Shown here: positions 34,481 to 48,300 of the stretch, in pieces | Numbering within the stretch: the first letter of the stretch is position 1 | How the letters are laid out: each line of letters opens with the position of its first letter | DNA from: Acanthaster planci | Lineage: Eukaryota; Echinodermata; Asteroidea; Valvatida; Acanthasteridae | DNA: 64,000 bases | Direction of reading: 5' to 3' | Assembly (NCBI RefSeq): GCF_001949145.1 | Contig: NW_019091389.1 | Span: 32,356-96,355 of the forward strand | Notes under the pieces: model-generated | The model's database searches: none | What the model saw: the letters and a program-made list of their open reading frames with translations, nothing else | What the model was told of the DNA's origin: nothing | Position numbers and translations under genes: made by a program

Positions 34481-36368
34481 CGACCTCTTTGAAGCTTTGG
34501 AGCCTAACATACACTGCTTTCTGTGGTAACACCAACCTTTCATTAACTGAAGAATTCAATCTGGCATGTCTGGATTTACATGTACATTTTCCCCTGTTGT
34601 CGTGCAGAGATACATGTATGTTTTAACATGCAAGTTCTGCTTGAGCCTCCATAGCTGTTCTTTCAAAGTTGGTGGTTTGCTTGCATTGTTTGTGTGGCAT
34701 TGCAGTACACGCACGTCGTGCACACGTACATGTACATGCAACATACCGTCGCCACAAAGGGGGTCAATTTTGACTCATTGTGGGATGCTTTTAGGCTGCA
34801 AAAGGGGAAAGCCCGATGATAAAGTGATCATTCATACCAGGAGGGTGAGTGAGTAGACATTTACAATGAACATGTAAGTACCTTACTGAATGTTAAATAT
34901 GTTAAATGCTACCTCCGACCATGCTCTGTCTACCTCCGACTACCTCCTACTTTTATCAACACCCTTACATTGCATCTTTCGAACAGAACTTGTTTGAGAA
35001 TGTGGAGTTGAAGAACAACACATAAGAGGTACCGTAGGCCTAAGGTTTCATTTCAAGCGGGAAGGAAGAATCTGGAACTAGGAAACAAGTGTAGTGGACA
35101 ACTAATGCATACTGACACCTTTCACCTTACTTTTATTTTCAGTGAAGTGTAATCTGGATTTGAGTGTGATTGGTCAGTACAATCGTGCGTTAGTCATGCA
35201 TTTTTTTGACAGTGCTTCCATTTTTGAGACAATCTTGCACAACTGCGGGTTAGAAAAGGTGATTGATTATTGGCAGAATTATGGGCAAATCATGCAGAAA
35301 GATCAACAGATCTCACAATGGTTGACAATGAGTTAGACTGATTGATCACGCCTGGCAATATAGTGGGCAGCCAATCTGTGAGATTACTTCATCTTTGCAA
35401 GCATCTACATGTATTATTGCACTATTCATCAGCCTTTACCCCTCCTCTCTTAGTTATGGTTAAAGGAAAAGGGGTAAAAAGGGAAGTAAAGTTGAAGATT
35501 GCATACATGTATTACCATACAAGATTGACCAATTGCGAAGAGTGATGGATGATCATGCTTATTGGCTTATTGCACCCAGCCTACCTGTATCTCCACCGAA
35601 AGACCAAAGGTGTTCCTTGTCTTGGGTTTTAAAAGTCCACAATAGACCTGCTGTTCTTTGTGGAAACATCTGAAGTGGCAATACTAATTTGGGAGAGATT
35701 CACCCAACCAATCAGTTAAAAAAAAAAAAAACGAGAATGTTGTGTTGAATGCATAACGAGATACTGTCGAAATTTACCCACTGTAACTGACAATTTGTTG
35801 TTCAAACATGTACATGTATCTGAGTGTGGCTGCCCTCAGTCAGCTTAATACTAAAACTTCTGGGGCTCCAGACAAAGGGTAGATGATTATTACCCCCGGT
35901 ACATGTGACACACATGTATCACCAGAGGTTTTCAGAATGTGCTCAATGATGTTCAAGAGCTCGTAAAAAATTCACGAGCTTACACATATTTTGGTGGGAC
36001 TGCAGAATGGCAAATGGGCGAAATGACAAATGGGCTAGGCATGGAGGTGGTTGTGGGTAGAGTGACTAGAAAGCTCCAAAGCCAGCTCCCACAGCTGTGT
36101 ATCAGAAAGAAAAGGAGATCCCAAGATGACAGACATACATGTATGTACATGTATTTACAGTAGATTGCCACATCGTACAATAATCGACCAGCTGCACAGA
36201 TGGACTCTTCAAAAAATACAGATGTTTTCCAAATAAGTGCTTTTTCACCATGATGGAATAAGTTCGTCATTTAGAAAACCTTGGTCCGGCTTTAAAAAAT
36301 TGAAGACATGCATGATAGACAGAAAACATGTTGTATTTTAACACGAAACAACTCTTGAATGTTTCCAG
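34481..36368. other. Sequence upstream of TAX1BP1, no gene supported
   Basis: TACATGTA motifs and an A-run near 35720. The non-coding first exon and promoter of TAX1BP1 should be in or left of this stretch, but I cannot place them. Confidence 0.45.
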
Positions 36369-36398
36369 AAGAGTGCAGTTGAAGTACGTAGCTCATAA

Positions 36399-39300
36399 AT
36401 GATGACTGAGGCAATTCTGTCAAGAAATGGCGAAGAAAGCCCAACCACACACCTTGATTTCATCCTGGACGATTCAATGATGACAGCATCCGGCTATGCA
36501 CAAGTGGTGTTCCACAATGTACAGGAGAGATATGCCCCTGGTAAGTAAAGGGAGGAAAAAGCAAACGACAATGGAAACTTAATGTGTCATTCAGATCTAT
36601 TTGTTTGGATGTACACGTGTAAACGCTACTGTAAGTGTATGGAGGCACATGTGATGATTGGGCCAACGTGTATCCTGATATTTGGGTACTTGATCAATCA
36701 TCTGATGCATCGACTATTCAGTTACAGTTTTCAGTTAATATAAAGACTTTCTATCAGATGGTGAAGGAGAATGGCGAAAAGCTTCTAAAATCAAAAATCT
36801 CAAATATGCTCATATTAAAGTGCAGTTTGACAAACACAAAGGTGGTTGTTGAAAAGAACAAGTGAAGCCATGAATTGTAAAGACACTTTACCAACAAAAA
36901 CCTCAAGACAGTGCTTGCTCACATATTTTTAAGGGAACAAATATGTGCTTGGCCGCTCTTAAACGTCCGTTTAAGACCGGCTCAGGACACTACTAACATG
37001 ACTAGTGCCCGAGCCGCCAGCGAGGACGTTATCAGCATTCATTCTCCTGATGAGCAAGCTAAACTAACGTTTAAGACCAGCCAAACACATATTTATTCCC
37101 ATTCATGAATACCTGTTTATTCAGAGTCAAAAGAAGTCAACATGTGATGGATTTCCGGAGATTTTGTTCCAAATTTTTACTTTCATTTTCCCCAACACCC
37201 CCATCCATTTTATGGTATATTCCTTTTGGAAGTTTTCCAATAGAATCCCCTTCAATGAAATTGCCGCACACGTGATGTGTCTATAACATGTCGCATGCAC
37301 ACAGACTCCTGACCATCATCTGCATAATCAATTCTTATGAGTGCAGCAGTAAGAATAATGTGAGGTGACAGGCAGAATGTCCTACAATATCATTGCACCT
37401 GTTACCAAATTGTGTTGTTCTCTCCTTTAAATGAATGGACTAATTTAATTATATCCAATGAATTGAAATCAACTTTCAATCAAGTTTGTGGAACACTCAT
37501 TTATTTTATACAGATTATTGAATCCCCATCACAATGAATGCATGCTTCACTGAAAGTGTTCCAGTTTTTTCTGATTGTTAATAAGAAAATGTATGCTATT
37601 AACCACATACCATGAATGAAAGCCATTTTATTTCTGCAGTGGATTTGCACCGAATGTTATGATGAATAATTCAGTAATGTGATCAGTGACCCACCAATCA
37701 GATGACGGGGTTAATTCAGGCTTTTTGTAATATGAGTCCTTCATGTACATGTACAGTACCAGTAAGTAGGATGGTGATCGGTGAGGGGAAACGCAAAAGT
37801 GTTGGATCAGTGGGACAAGTTGTTGGGCACCACAGATTTGACTCCACTCAAGAAACTGGTGACTATCTTTTTAGGTTCACACATTGAATGCAAGTACACC
37901 TTGACACCGGCCATCCGGCCCACATCTCGGGACTGGGTGGGCATCTTCAAGGTGGGCTGGAGTTCCACCCGGCAGTACAAGGCCTTCGACTGGGCCCCTC
38001 ATCCCAACAACTGGCAAGAGGGGCATGAATATGAGCAGTCAGTCATGTTCAGTTGTGAGTAGGAATACTTTGTCCTTGGAACATTCACAAAGTGTAACCA
38101 TTGGGATTAATCAGCAGGAGAATGAACAAAGTAGGATTAATGTTCCAGTTTAGAGACAGAACCCAATATTTTCATTTGCTTGCATAGTTTCTCATGTACC
38201 GGTACATTGTACTTCCTGGAAAGGATGTTGTGAAAAATTTGTAAAAAAAGGACGACATGCTGGATAATGACTTTCCCTTAGATATGTGTGTGCAATAACT
38301 CACTGATCAATGCTGTATTTCTATTGGATGAGAGTGTCTCACATGGTGTTTGCTGTGTTAACCACTTCGTGCCGAGGCATTTTTCAACATTGATGAAGCT
38401 GGGCCAGCATGACTATCATTTTTTCCGTTTTCAAAATCCTTCAAAAATTCATCATTCCATTTAACGGTCGTTTATAGCCACACGAAGTAATCTTTAGGCA
38501 CTACTCTAAGTTGACAGGTGACCTTCATTGATGCTCGAGTATTTCAGCCGGGCCTGCAGCCTTGTAAAAAGAGCCCAGATTGTGTGGTGTTATACAACTG
38601 NACTAAGCATTGCAGGACTTGTTAGGGCCCACAAGTTTCTGCACGTTCTTTGTGAGAGAGTCTGAGAGCTGAGCACCATTTGCCAGCAATGTAGCTTGAG
38701 AGGTATCCAAATGCCGTTGTTGGTCCCTTTTTGCACCGGAGCGGTAGGTTTTCCTGACGTTTAGGAGTCATCTCAAATCTCGTCCGGGACATTTACCCGT
38801 AAGTAGCAGTTTATTTATTGAGGAGAAGTTGTGCAGGAATTTTGCATTAGTAGGTCACTTACTATGAAGGACTGTTTGAATTAATACCAGTGGGCTTGTA
38901 ATATAGTGGTTACTATCTTAAGTGGTTTCCAGAGACTGACCTTGGGTCACTCAACACACCAGGATTTTTTGTCATGTGTTCAATACCTGCTGTAGACTGA
39001 ATCAGATCGTTGTTTGGAAAAACGTACAGACTTTGTCAGTTCCTCTGCTTAGTTTGCTTCATTTGCTTGTTAAGGATGTTTACGTTCCACTCCCAAAGAT
39101 TTCAGCACAAATGACAGACAGTATAACAACCAATATATCACATCGGGAGAACAATGAGCCTGCCTACTGTATTTTACAGTATATTAGTGGCACAGTAGTT
39201 TTAATAGGCACAGATTCAAGTGGATTTTTCATTGAATTTTATTTTCAGTTTTACATTTTCTTTGAATTTTAGATTTTAAATTATAAATAGCTGTATATTG

Positions 39301-42300
39301 ATATTGGTTTATACTTGAGTTTAGCTGAAGTATTGGTTTGGAATGTTTAGAGTTATGAAAATGAAAAGTTACCGGTATCTTACATTTAAATAAAATTACC
39401 CACACCTTGCAGACAGGAAATTAAGAAAACAAAGACTTCACCTGTATTTTGAAATTAAGGTTTGTGAAAACCAAAATCAAAGTTGTGGAATCACACAAAT
39501 TTTAGTTGACCGCAAAGGACAGTTTTACTAGGGAATTTCACTTTTGTAATTCAAGGAATCCCAATTTTCAAAAACAATGCTCCCTTTTTGGGTGGTTCCT
39601 TTGACAGCTTACTACCTCCCCAAGGAGGAGGATGGTGAGTTCTACCAGTTCTGCTACATCGATTCAGCTGGTAAGATGCGGGGGGCCAGCACCCCCTTCC
39701 AGTTCCTGGAGCGCTCCGTGGACGACTTTGTGGAAGTTGAGGAAGAGTCTATGGGGCTCATGATGATACAGACCAAGAGCTCTGTCTATGAAGAGCAGCT
39801 GAAGAAGATCATCCAGGTTAGTGGAGTGTAGTGTGTCTGTCCCTTCCTCAACGGTCATGCCAGGTTGCAGGAATTCGAGAGACTTATCCAGTCAGTTCCC
39901 TACGCCTCATTGGGTATTCCAGCCATTTCATGGAAAATCCATTATGGAGTGGATGACAGATTAAAAAATGGACTCGTAAAGATGGAAGCCTGTGATCAAA
40001 TTTGTTTACAACAGCAGAATTGTAGCGGTACAGTGCTAACAAGAACTAGCATGGGAAATGATATGATCTGAAGTGATGCCTGTACAACAGACATTTAGTG
40101 TGTAACATTTTGGAACTGAACAGACAAAGACAAACTGAGTAGCTTGTGTAAAATGAGAATGAAGTCAAGTTCTGTTAAGAAAACCACAGAATAACAATGG
40201 AGAATGGCTTTTCATATTGTTTTCAACATTAGGGAATCATATGATTGTTCATTGTTCGTTCTTGAGATCTTACAATTCGGGAGAATTTGGTACAAAGAGA
40301 ATTGTCTAATTTGAAGAATGTAACAAGGGAGGGAAATCATTTCTTTCCTCACTTCAACCATTTTTTTCTGCTCCCGTTTTCAGGAAAAAGATGATCTCCT
40401 CAAAGCACAGGTTGAGATGCTGTCCCGTATCAAACATCTGGAGTGCCAGGCGGTGACAATGGAAGAGCAGTTCAAGGAACAAGAGCAGACAGTAGCCGAA
40501 GTCACTGCAGACCACCAGGTGGGTATCTGTGTCAAGCCACCAGCCAGTTGCTTCCATGGGTGCACAGTTTTGTAGCCATAGTGATGCAGCCACACATTGT
40601 TGACCAAGTCGTTTAAGGATTATAATACAGTCCTTGTCTGATGTTGCTATTTTTCCCTAGTGTTTGTTTACAAAGCACACAGTCCACCCCAGAGTTTGAA
40701 AGAATTTGACTCAATTATGCTCTCAATGTCAAGTTTCTGTTTTTGTTTTGCTATATATGCTTTTTTATATGACAGTCAATTTTGAGTGTCACTGAAGCAT
40801 CAGAAACATATCTGAAATGTTCCCAAGATTTTGTGGAACTGTTGGGCAGCGTTGCTTGTCTTTGCAGGTATGCAACTTTTCCGCGGATCCGCGGATTTCC
40901 GCCTTTTTAAAAAATCCATCCGCACAAAAATAATATCCGCAATTTTGGCTTGTTTCTGTTGGCACTGCGGCGCTGGCCGTGCCAGCGTTGCGCGCACGGA
41001 GTTCCACTTTTCTCTACACATTAATTAATGAGCACAAAAACCTCGTTTGATCCCTTGTTTTGTGCACACATAAAATGCACTAAAAAGTGCAGGACACAGA
41101 CTCAGCACCGTATGTGCAAGTGCCCTTTGTCGACAACAAGCCAATAGTCCGGTGCCGCATTTTTTCCCGACGGATATGGATACTATACCGCTTAGGCGGC
41201 CGGCCACAAACGTTGAAAAAACGCTGTTGCCAACGTGCATCGTGATCGTTGATCATGCACGCGTCAAAACTCAAAATGACTTCCAAAAGGAAGGATATCA
41301 TCGAACGTGATGGACAGGATATCAAAAGGCATAAAGACAGGATAAAGTCATAAAAAATGCGTGGAAGTGGAACTGGTTGGAAAAAGCAGTTGATGGTGTT
41401 CCTCTAGCTGAAGCTGTCCAAAAACTGGATCAGCCAGGCATGGCATATTGCTTGGTATGCAAAAAGGAAATGAATTACGGCAGACGTGGACTCGTAACGC
41501 TGACCGATCAGATGGTGAAAACATCCAAAAGAAATATGCATTAGACAGGTGGGAATATCAATTTTATGTCACAGGTTTATTTCACAGAATGTTCCTCTCA
41601 TAATAAAAGAACCACAAATAAGAAGCATTTTGTGTATTTTTAATTTAAAATATGCCATAAAAAGTTTTATATCTTTCACTCAAATTTCACTTCAACTGGG
41701 GACAAAAAACTGCATAGAATGCACCACAGAGCATGTAAAATTCAAATATTTCCGGGACCCTAAGGCGGGTCCGGACCCCATGCCGAATTGGCTTCGCGCT
41801 GTGCGCACGCAGTTTTGTATGCAAGAATATTTTCCTCTTTTTTTTAAGTTGAATAGTTGCGTGCCTGTCTTTGATGGCTTGCTTAATTTGCTGCCATGTA
41901 GAAACGGTTGTGAGTGTCATCTAACAGACCCAATATAATACAATTTCCAGGAAAGAATGTTCACATGAACATCCATATTTCTCATGTTGGTAATGAAGTC
42001 AGCACTAAACATTTACTAATCTTAATTTTCTTTCTTTACCAAAATATAACTTATTGGAAAAAGTACACAAGGCCATGATCGGTAAAGTATCAAGATAAAC
42101 TCTTGTAACTAAAATATGGGGACAAATCCAAATATTGGCAAAAAGTCAAAAGTGACTCAAAAAATATTCCATCTGTTGCATTTTCATTTGCCTGACCATC
42201 CGCAGGAGCTCAAAGAGCAACACCAGAGCCTGCTGCGTGAGAAGACGATCCTGGAGGGGCGGCTGGAGGAGACCCTGAATGCCCTGAGCAGCCTGGAGCA

Positions 42301-45300
42301 GGACAAGGCCCGCTGCGAGAAGGCGCTGGAGGCCACCAAGACCAAGCTGCAGGAGGCCCAGGGCCAGACGGCCAAGGCAGCGGCCGAGAAGGACCAACTG
42401 GTCAAGGACCTGAGCCAGGTGTTGCGGGAGAGGGATGAATTCAAGGTAAGGGAGAGTTGGCCCCAAAAGGCTAGTGCATGATAACAGATCATGCATAATG
42501 CACCCTCTAATGACTCAATTAGACCAGTGTGCTTGCTTGCACTAACATCTCGGGAATCTTGTTGGTGCTGTTTAACTTTCTTTATTGTGTTCTTAGGCTT
42601 CACTAGGGAACCAATCAGCAATCACAAAATGCCAAGTGTACAATAATTTTCAGGTTTCTGTTCATTTCATTCATTTCCCACCTGAACAGATAATATTTTG
42701 CTCCATACATTATCAAGCGCACAAGTTCTTCATTATCAATTCACAATGAGGTTCTTCTGCAATGTCAGTGTGGTACACAAGTTTTGTACTCTTCCCCTAC
42801 AAATTAAGTGCTCAGCCCAATTTATGCTACGTATGAAAACAAATGCGAATTTGTGACATCACCGCAAATATTTGCACCACAGTAAAATCTCATTTACCGT
42901 CACTTCTGCCACAAGTATGAACCAGACTTGATGTTGATTTTCTTTTTAAATCGAAATGTCGTTAAACCGATAACCTCACATTATCCACACAGTGTCTCTG
43001 TTGTTGATCCTTGTCCACCAGAGCCAGTTTGCATCCTCGGAGAACTCAAACAAGGTCCTGCGCAGCGATATCTCCAGCCTGATGCAGCAACTGTCGGCCA
43101 CAAGCCAGGCCAACCAGGAGGTCAAGCAGCAGGAGGTGCTGGCCAGGGAGGAGAAGCGCCGGGTGGAACAGGAGCTCTTGGTCGCCAAGGCCGATCAGGT
43201 ACCGATCCTGCACTGATGGGCTGTGATACAGGATGATTCACAATAAAGTGCGCCACCAAGAGGTTGCCACGAAGAGGTCGTTTTTCAAGCTCATGGTTGA
43301 CTAAACCTTAGCCACCTTGTCGGTTTTTGCATTTTTGAAAATTTTGAATGGATTGAGACATTTCATGCAGTAGAAAGAAGAAAGGATTGAATAAAGCTAC
43401 TGCTAATATGCTTATGAATCTTCAATGAAAAGCAAACATTGTGAATAAGTCAAGGTCTCTGCACACAGCCAGTGAATAGAATTTGTCGACCTTTCCGTAA
43501 TGCACTTTGAATAATGGCTTTTCTTGGCAACCTTTTGGTGGAGCACTATTGTGAGTCACCAGTATTTGTTGACCCAACCTAACAATGGGTCACAAATTCA
43601 GACACCTTTGACTTAAAGATGTTTAACCCTAACCCCTAGGCTTTTACACTAGAGGGCACACTGAACCCAACAAACTTCAAGAGATACATGCACTTGTACA
43701 AGAAGGTCAGTCTACCAAGCCTGATAAACTCCAACAAAATGACTCCATGGGAGTTTGAGTGACAAGATATGGATGGGTCTATGCGGTATAGGTTGACTTA
43801 AGTAGTACCAAATCTGACAAAATTAAGCATAGTCGAGCACTTGTTACCACAAGCCAGACACTGCACACAGTCACCCCTGTGTGTCCCAGATCGCAAAAAA
43901 TCCAACACCATCACCCTGGTCCTTTGATACCAAGTCAAACAAAATTCTACAAGAAGTTCATCAGGTATGGTACCAACCTGGCAAAACCTGCTGTTGGAGT
44001 TTGATGGATACTGGGCAGTTAGGGTTTAAAAGCCTTGTTCATAATTTAAATCCACAGAGATGGCAGTGTTCATTTTCCTCGGGATGGTGAACTGAGGGAT
44101 CATCAAAATGAAAAAAGCTCCCTTTGTGGTTTTATTTTCTGATACAAACAGAGGCAGGACATTCAAAATATGGCCTTAAGACTATGGGATCCAGACACAT
44201 TTGGCCTCCATGCAGAATTAACCAATGAACAACTAAGAGTACAGTACTCAACACCTGTTTGCCACATCCGTAACCACTCACATTTCATTCTTAAAAAGAA
44301 ACAAGGAAATGGCATGCATCAGTGAGAAAGAGCAACTGTCAGACAATGGTTAGACCAACGGGAAGTTGTTGCTAAGTGGTGGAGAACCCTCTTTCGTTCT
44401 CTTATTTGACCGTATTAGGTGCTCTTGGTATCCATACGCATGCATCTTTGTCATTTTAGTGTATTTTAGTTCTTCTGAATGCCTGAAAAGGTACGTAGGG
44501 GATTTTAGATTTATCGTCAATTGAAGAAAAATGTTTCATTATCCGTGTCAAAAGAACAGTTACCACCTGTATTTGCAGAGTTTGTTCAAGTTTGTCATCT
44601 GACACTTGTTCCTCATGGTATTATTTGTTGAGGAAAACACACTCAGGGAATTATCACAAATTTTTTTTAATTGTAAAACTGTTTGGTCTAAAGACAGACA
44701 GTTTGTAAAACTTGTTATAAGAGGTGTGTGGAACTCTGTCATTGATTTCGTCTTTGTGGGCATCCCCCCCATCCACCAGAATCACATTCGAAGCACTGAG
44801 CAGAAGCTACAGTCACTGGAAGATCAGTATGCAGTGTGCAAAACCAACAAGAGGATGCTGTGCGAGGAGATTGACACCCTAAAGGACATCCAGCACAAAC
44901 TCTCAAATGACCTGCAGGTCAGGAGGAGTGAAGTCTAATAACCCAAGTCATTCCCAGACAACAAAGCACCCTTGATCTTCTCCCACAGATTGGCCAATCA
45001 AAAACAAATTCAGGTTCAAAAGATTTGTTGAGATTCAAGTGTTCTGTTTTTTAGAGAGCAGATGACCAAATTGTTTTTTGAATATATCAAAGAAGTTTTT
45101 TCGAGTCAATTTTTGATAGTACTATTATGACCTCGTAAAAGTGATGGGAAATTTTCTTGGAAAATACTTATTGTCATACACGTTTCAGCCATGACTATCT
45201 TCATAGTTTTCCCTTCTATTATGTATAGTTTACTGTATTTTATGGATTTATAACTGAACTGTCCACCCCCTGTCGATATCTGCATGGCTTAGTTTTTAAA

Positions 45301-48300
45301 TATGTTCAGGTCAAAAGATTGAGCCTTTGATTTGAAGGTGTTGGATCATGGCAGAGTCTCAGGGCATCTTTGCAACAATGCCCAAAGATGTAGCAATTCT
45401 TTACCTGACTTTTGTTATGAAGGATGTGAAAGTGGGAAAGGAGTCTGTTAGGCAGGCATTGACTGATACATTTTGGTAGTTTCACATTACTTTTCCATTA
45501 GAAAGGCAAGTCATTGCAGGAGACTGGGAACTTGAATAAGAACTGAGATTTTCACATTGCTGCGGATGGTCTTAAATGTGTGCGCATACTGTAAATCACC
45601 TAAATAACAGAAATGGAAGAATTCAATGAGGAATTTTTTTCTCCTTTCTGTCCCCAAAACAGCGGGCAGAGACTGACAAAGACGCCCTGAAGAGCCGCAT
45701 TGTGCGCCTGGAGAATGAACACAGAGAGCGGGAGAAGCAGCTGAAGAGCAAACTGCATCTCCAGCAGCACCAGGGACGAGAGAGGGAAACCATGCTCCAA
45801 GAGCAGGTGCAGGCCCTCAAGGAGAGCATCAAGCAGCTGGCCGAGGTAGAGCTAGTGGTCAAGGTTTTCCTCCAGGATTAGAATATTTACCTGTCCTTTT
45901 CCCCAGCCAAGGGTAAAATCTACCCGTCCGCTCTCCCAGGAAGTGTTTGGAACTGACACTCCTTGGTGCTGTCCGAGGCCATGTTTCAACTGCACCCTGT
46001 ATTTTTGAAGGAAATGTGAAGACTTGTTCACCGATGTTAAAAATTTATGTAAACAAGGGAGTTTGTAAGGTTAGAACTTTGAAAGCAACAACTGGCTGTC
46101 TCCATTTGTCTTTCCCTGTCGTCAGGGCAGGTTGACAGGTGGTTAGATGATACACTGGTGGTGGTTCTCTTCCATCTATGGTATGAGTGCTTTACAAAAC
46201 TAAACATACCTTGGTGGAAAAATAGTCTTTCCCACTGAAAAGTACAGTGTCTTCTTCTTGTGCACCAGTGTGGTGGTTGTGCTTGAGAATCTTTCATTTG
46301 GCACAACTCCTTGTTGTGCCACATTCCAAGAGAAATGTTTATCATGATTTGTCTGCATTACCTTGCTTGTTGTACACAAAACTGGAGGCAGTGACGACCG
46401 TGTGCCTGAACAGCACTTTGAAAAGATGAGGTTTACGTTGCATGTCTTCAGCGCATTTGTTTGATGCATATACAGTGCACTGCATATGAGCGCCATTCAC
46501 AGGTGTACTCATGAAAACATTCAGAACCAGTTCAGTGGTTGTGTTCAGTGCTTTGGCAGAGAACCAACCCAGAGTGCAGTGGTCAAGTCCGTCATTTCTG
46601 GCAGTCCAGTCATATCCACCACAAGTCATGTTTCAAGATATTCAAATTATCTGCTAAAAAGGGCATTCCTTGTTTTGCATCCCTATCACTTGGACCGAAC
46701 TTATCCTACCCTTGCAGTTGATGTAAATGCAGCACCATTTGATTCCGTAATGATTCCAAGTCTTTCACATCCCCGTTGTCATATTGGAATCACAAAAAAG
46801 TCTGCTGCAGTCAAATGTCAAATCTTGGATGTGCACTGACCAGATGATCGTATCATAGAGAACGAAGTCCTCTTTCTACCATTGCATCGCTTTTGTTGTC
46901 CTGACCAGGAGAAGGAACAAGCCCTGCGCTCCAACAAGGGTCCCATGGAAGCCTCCCAGGTTGTCATGAAGGAGCTGAAAGAGAAACTCAAGAAAGCCAA
47001 GGGGAAGCTGGAGGAGGAGACTAAGAAGAGAGTGGAACTCCAAAAGAAACTGGTAAGGAGAGCAAACAGAGTGACCTTTTGATGCTCTGAAACTTTTGAT
47101 TGTGTTAGGTGGCAGTGTCCAAATGAGTTGACTGCGACTGAAAATTATGCCTAGGCCTATGAAAAGCCCCAGCTACCGATAGCAGCCTTTTTGCACTTCC
47201 AGCAACACATTCTTTTTTTTCCAACTGTAGTCATGTAATGCGGCCACAACCATTTTTATGCCACTAGACCATGCTGCCTTCCCTGTTGTCTGATTTGCTT
47301 CTGTTCGTGCATTGGTGGATATTTTACAAGACTTGATCCCTGGGGTAAGAGCAGGTGGTCCCAAGGGCAAAGACACACTGCCCAAGCTCAGGCTGCGTAC
47401 AAGTTATCTGGATATGACTGGAGATAACACAGGCATATATAGGCAGTTCCACAAGCCACAAGCTGACAGTATCCATAGGTGCATGCATTATTTTCAGTCG
47501 TAACCAAGTAGGTTAGACACATAATTGACAACTATTTTCAGATGATACTTTGCAAACAACCTCCATTTTTTTCTTTCTTTTGTGAAGGGGGAGGGCTGTA
47601 TCGTAATTTGTCCAAGATCAGTACATTAATGATGTAATAGATCTTAATCATGGGGAAGCCATTTTCGATCTTGCTCCCTGAATCTATTATATTCAATGTG
47701 ATTTGTTAAATGGGGGTGGTGCCAGACTATTTGGGGTTCCAAGCCTCACTTTCAGTTATTCTAAATGTTGCTTGAGCATTTTAATACATTTGATTTATCT
47801 TGAATTAAAATAATTCTAGACATAAACTGTCATTAGTATTTTATTTAATATTTTTGGTATCTCGTATTCCCAAAATGAAAAGTTATTAACCTCACTTTTC
47901 AATTCAAGATGGCTCACACATGAATACAGTCTATTGCTTGCAAAATGACTTATAGCTAAACATAAATTTAATTTGATAATTTTTGGGGCTGCCAACCAAT
48001 CACAGTGCCTCTTTTTGCAGAACACCCTGGAATCCACCCATACCCAGCAACAGAGCGACCTGACCCGGGAGGTCAGCGACATGAAGCTTCGCCTTCAGAT
48101 GGGTGCAGAGGAGTACAAGAAGAAGTTTCTGGAGTGCCAGCAGCTGGAGAGCAAGCTAAAGAAGAGGTCAGGTCAGAGGGGCCGCACCGCATCCCGAGAG
48201 GAGAGCCCAGCCATCAAGGAAGACGGTGAGTCCTGATAAACAATCCATGCATGCAGCAGATGCATATCTGCACCTTTTCTAGATTTGAGATCTAGATTTT

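Noticed and set aside
42146-42621. Minus-strand frames of 116 and 145 residues
   Set aside because: Antisense to a GC-rich coiled-coil exon of TAX1BP1; leucine-rich composition is a reflection of Gln/Glu/Lys codons.
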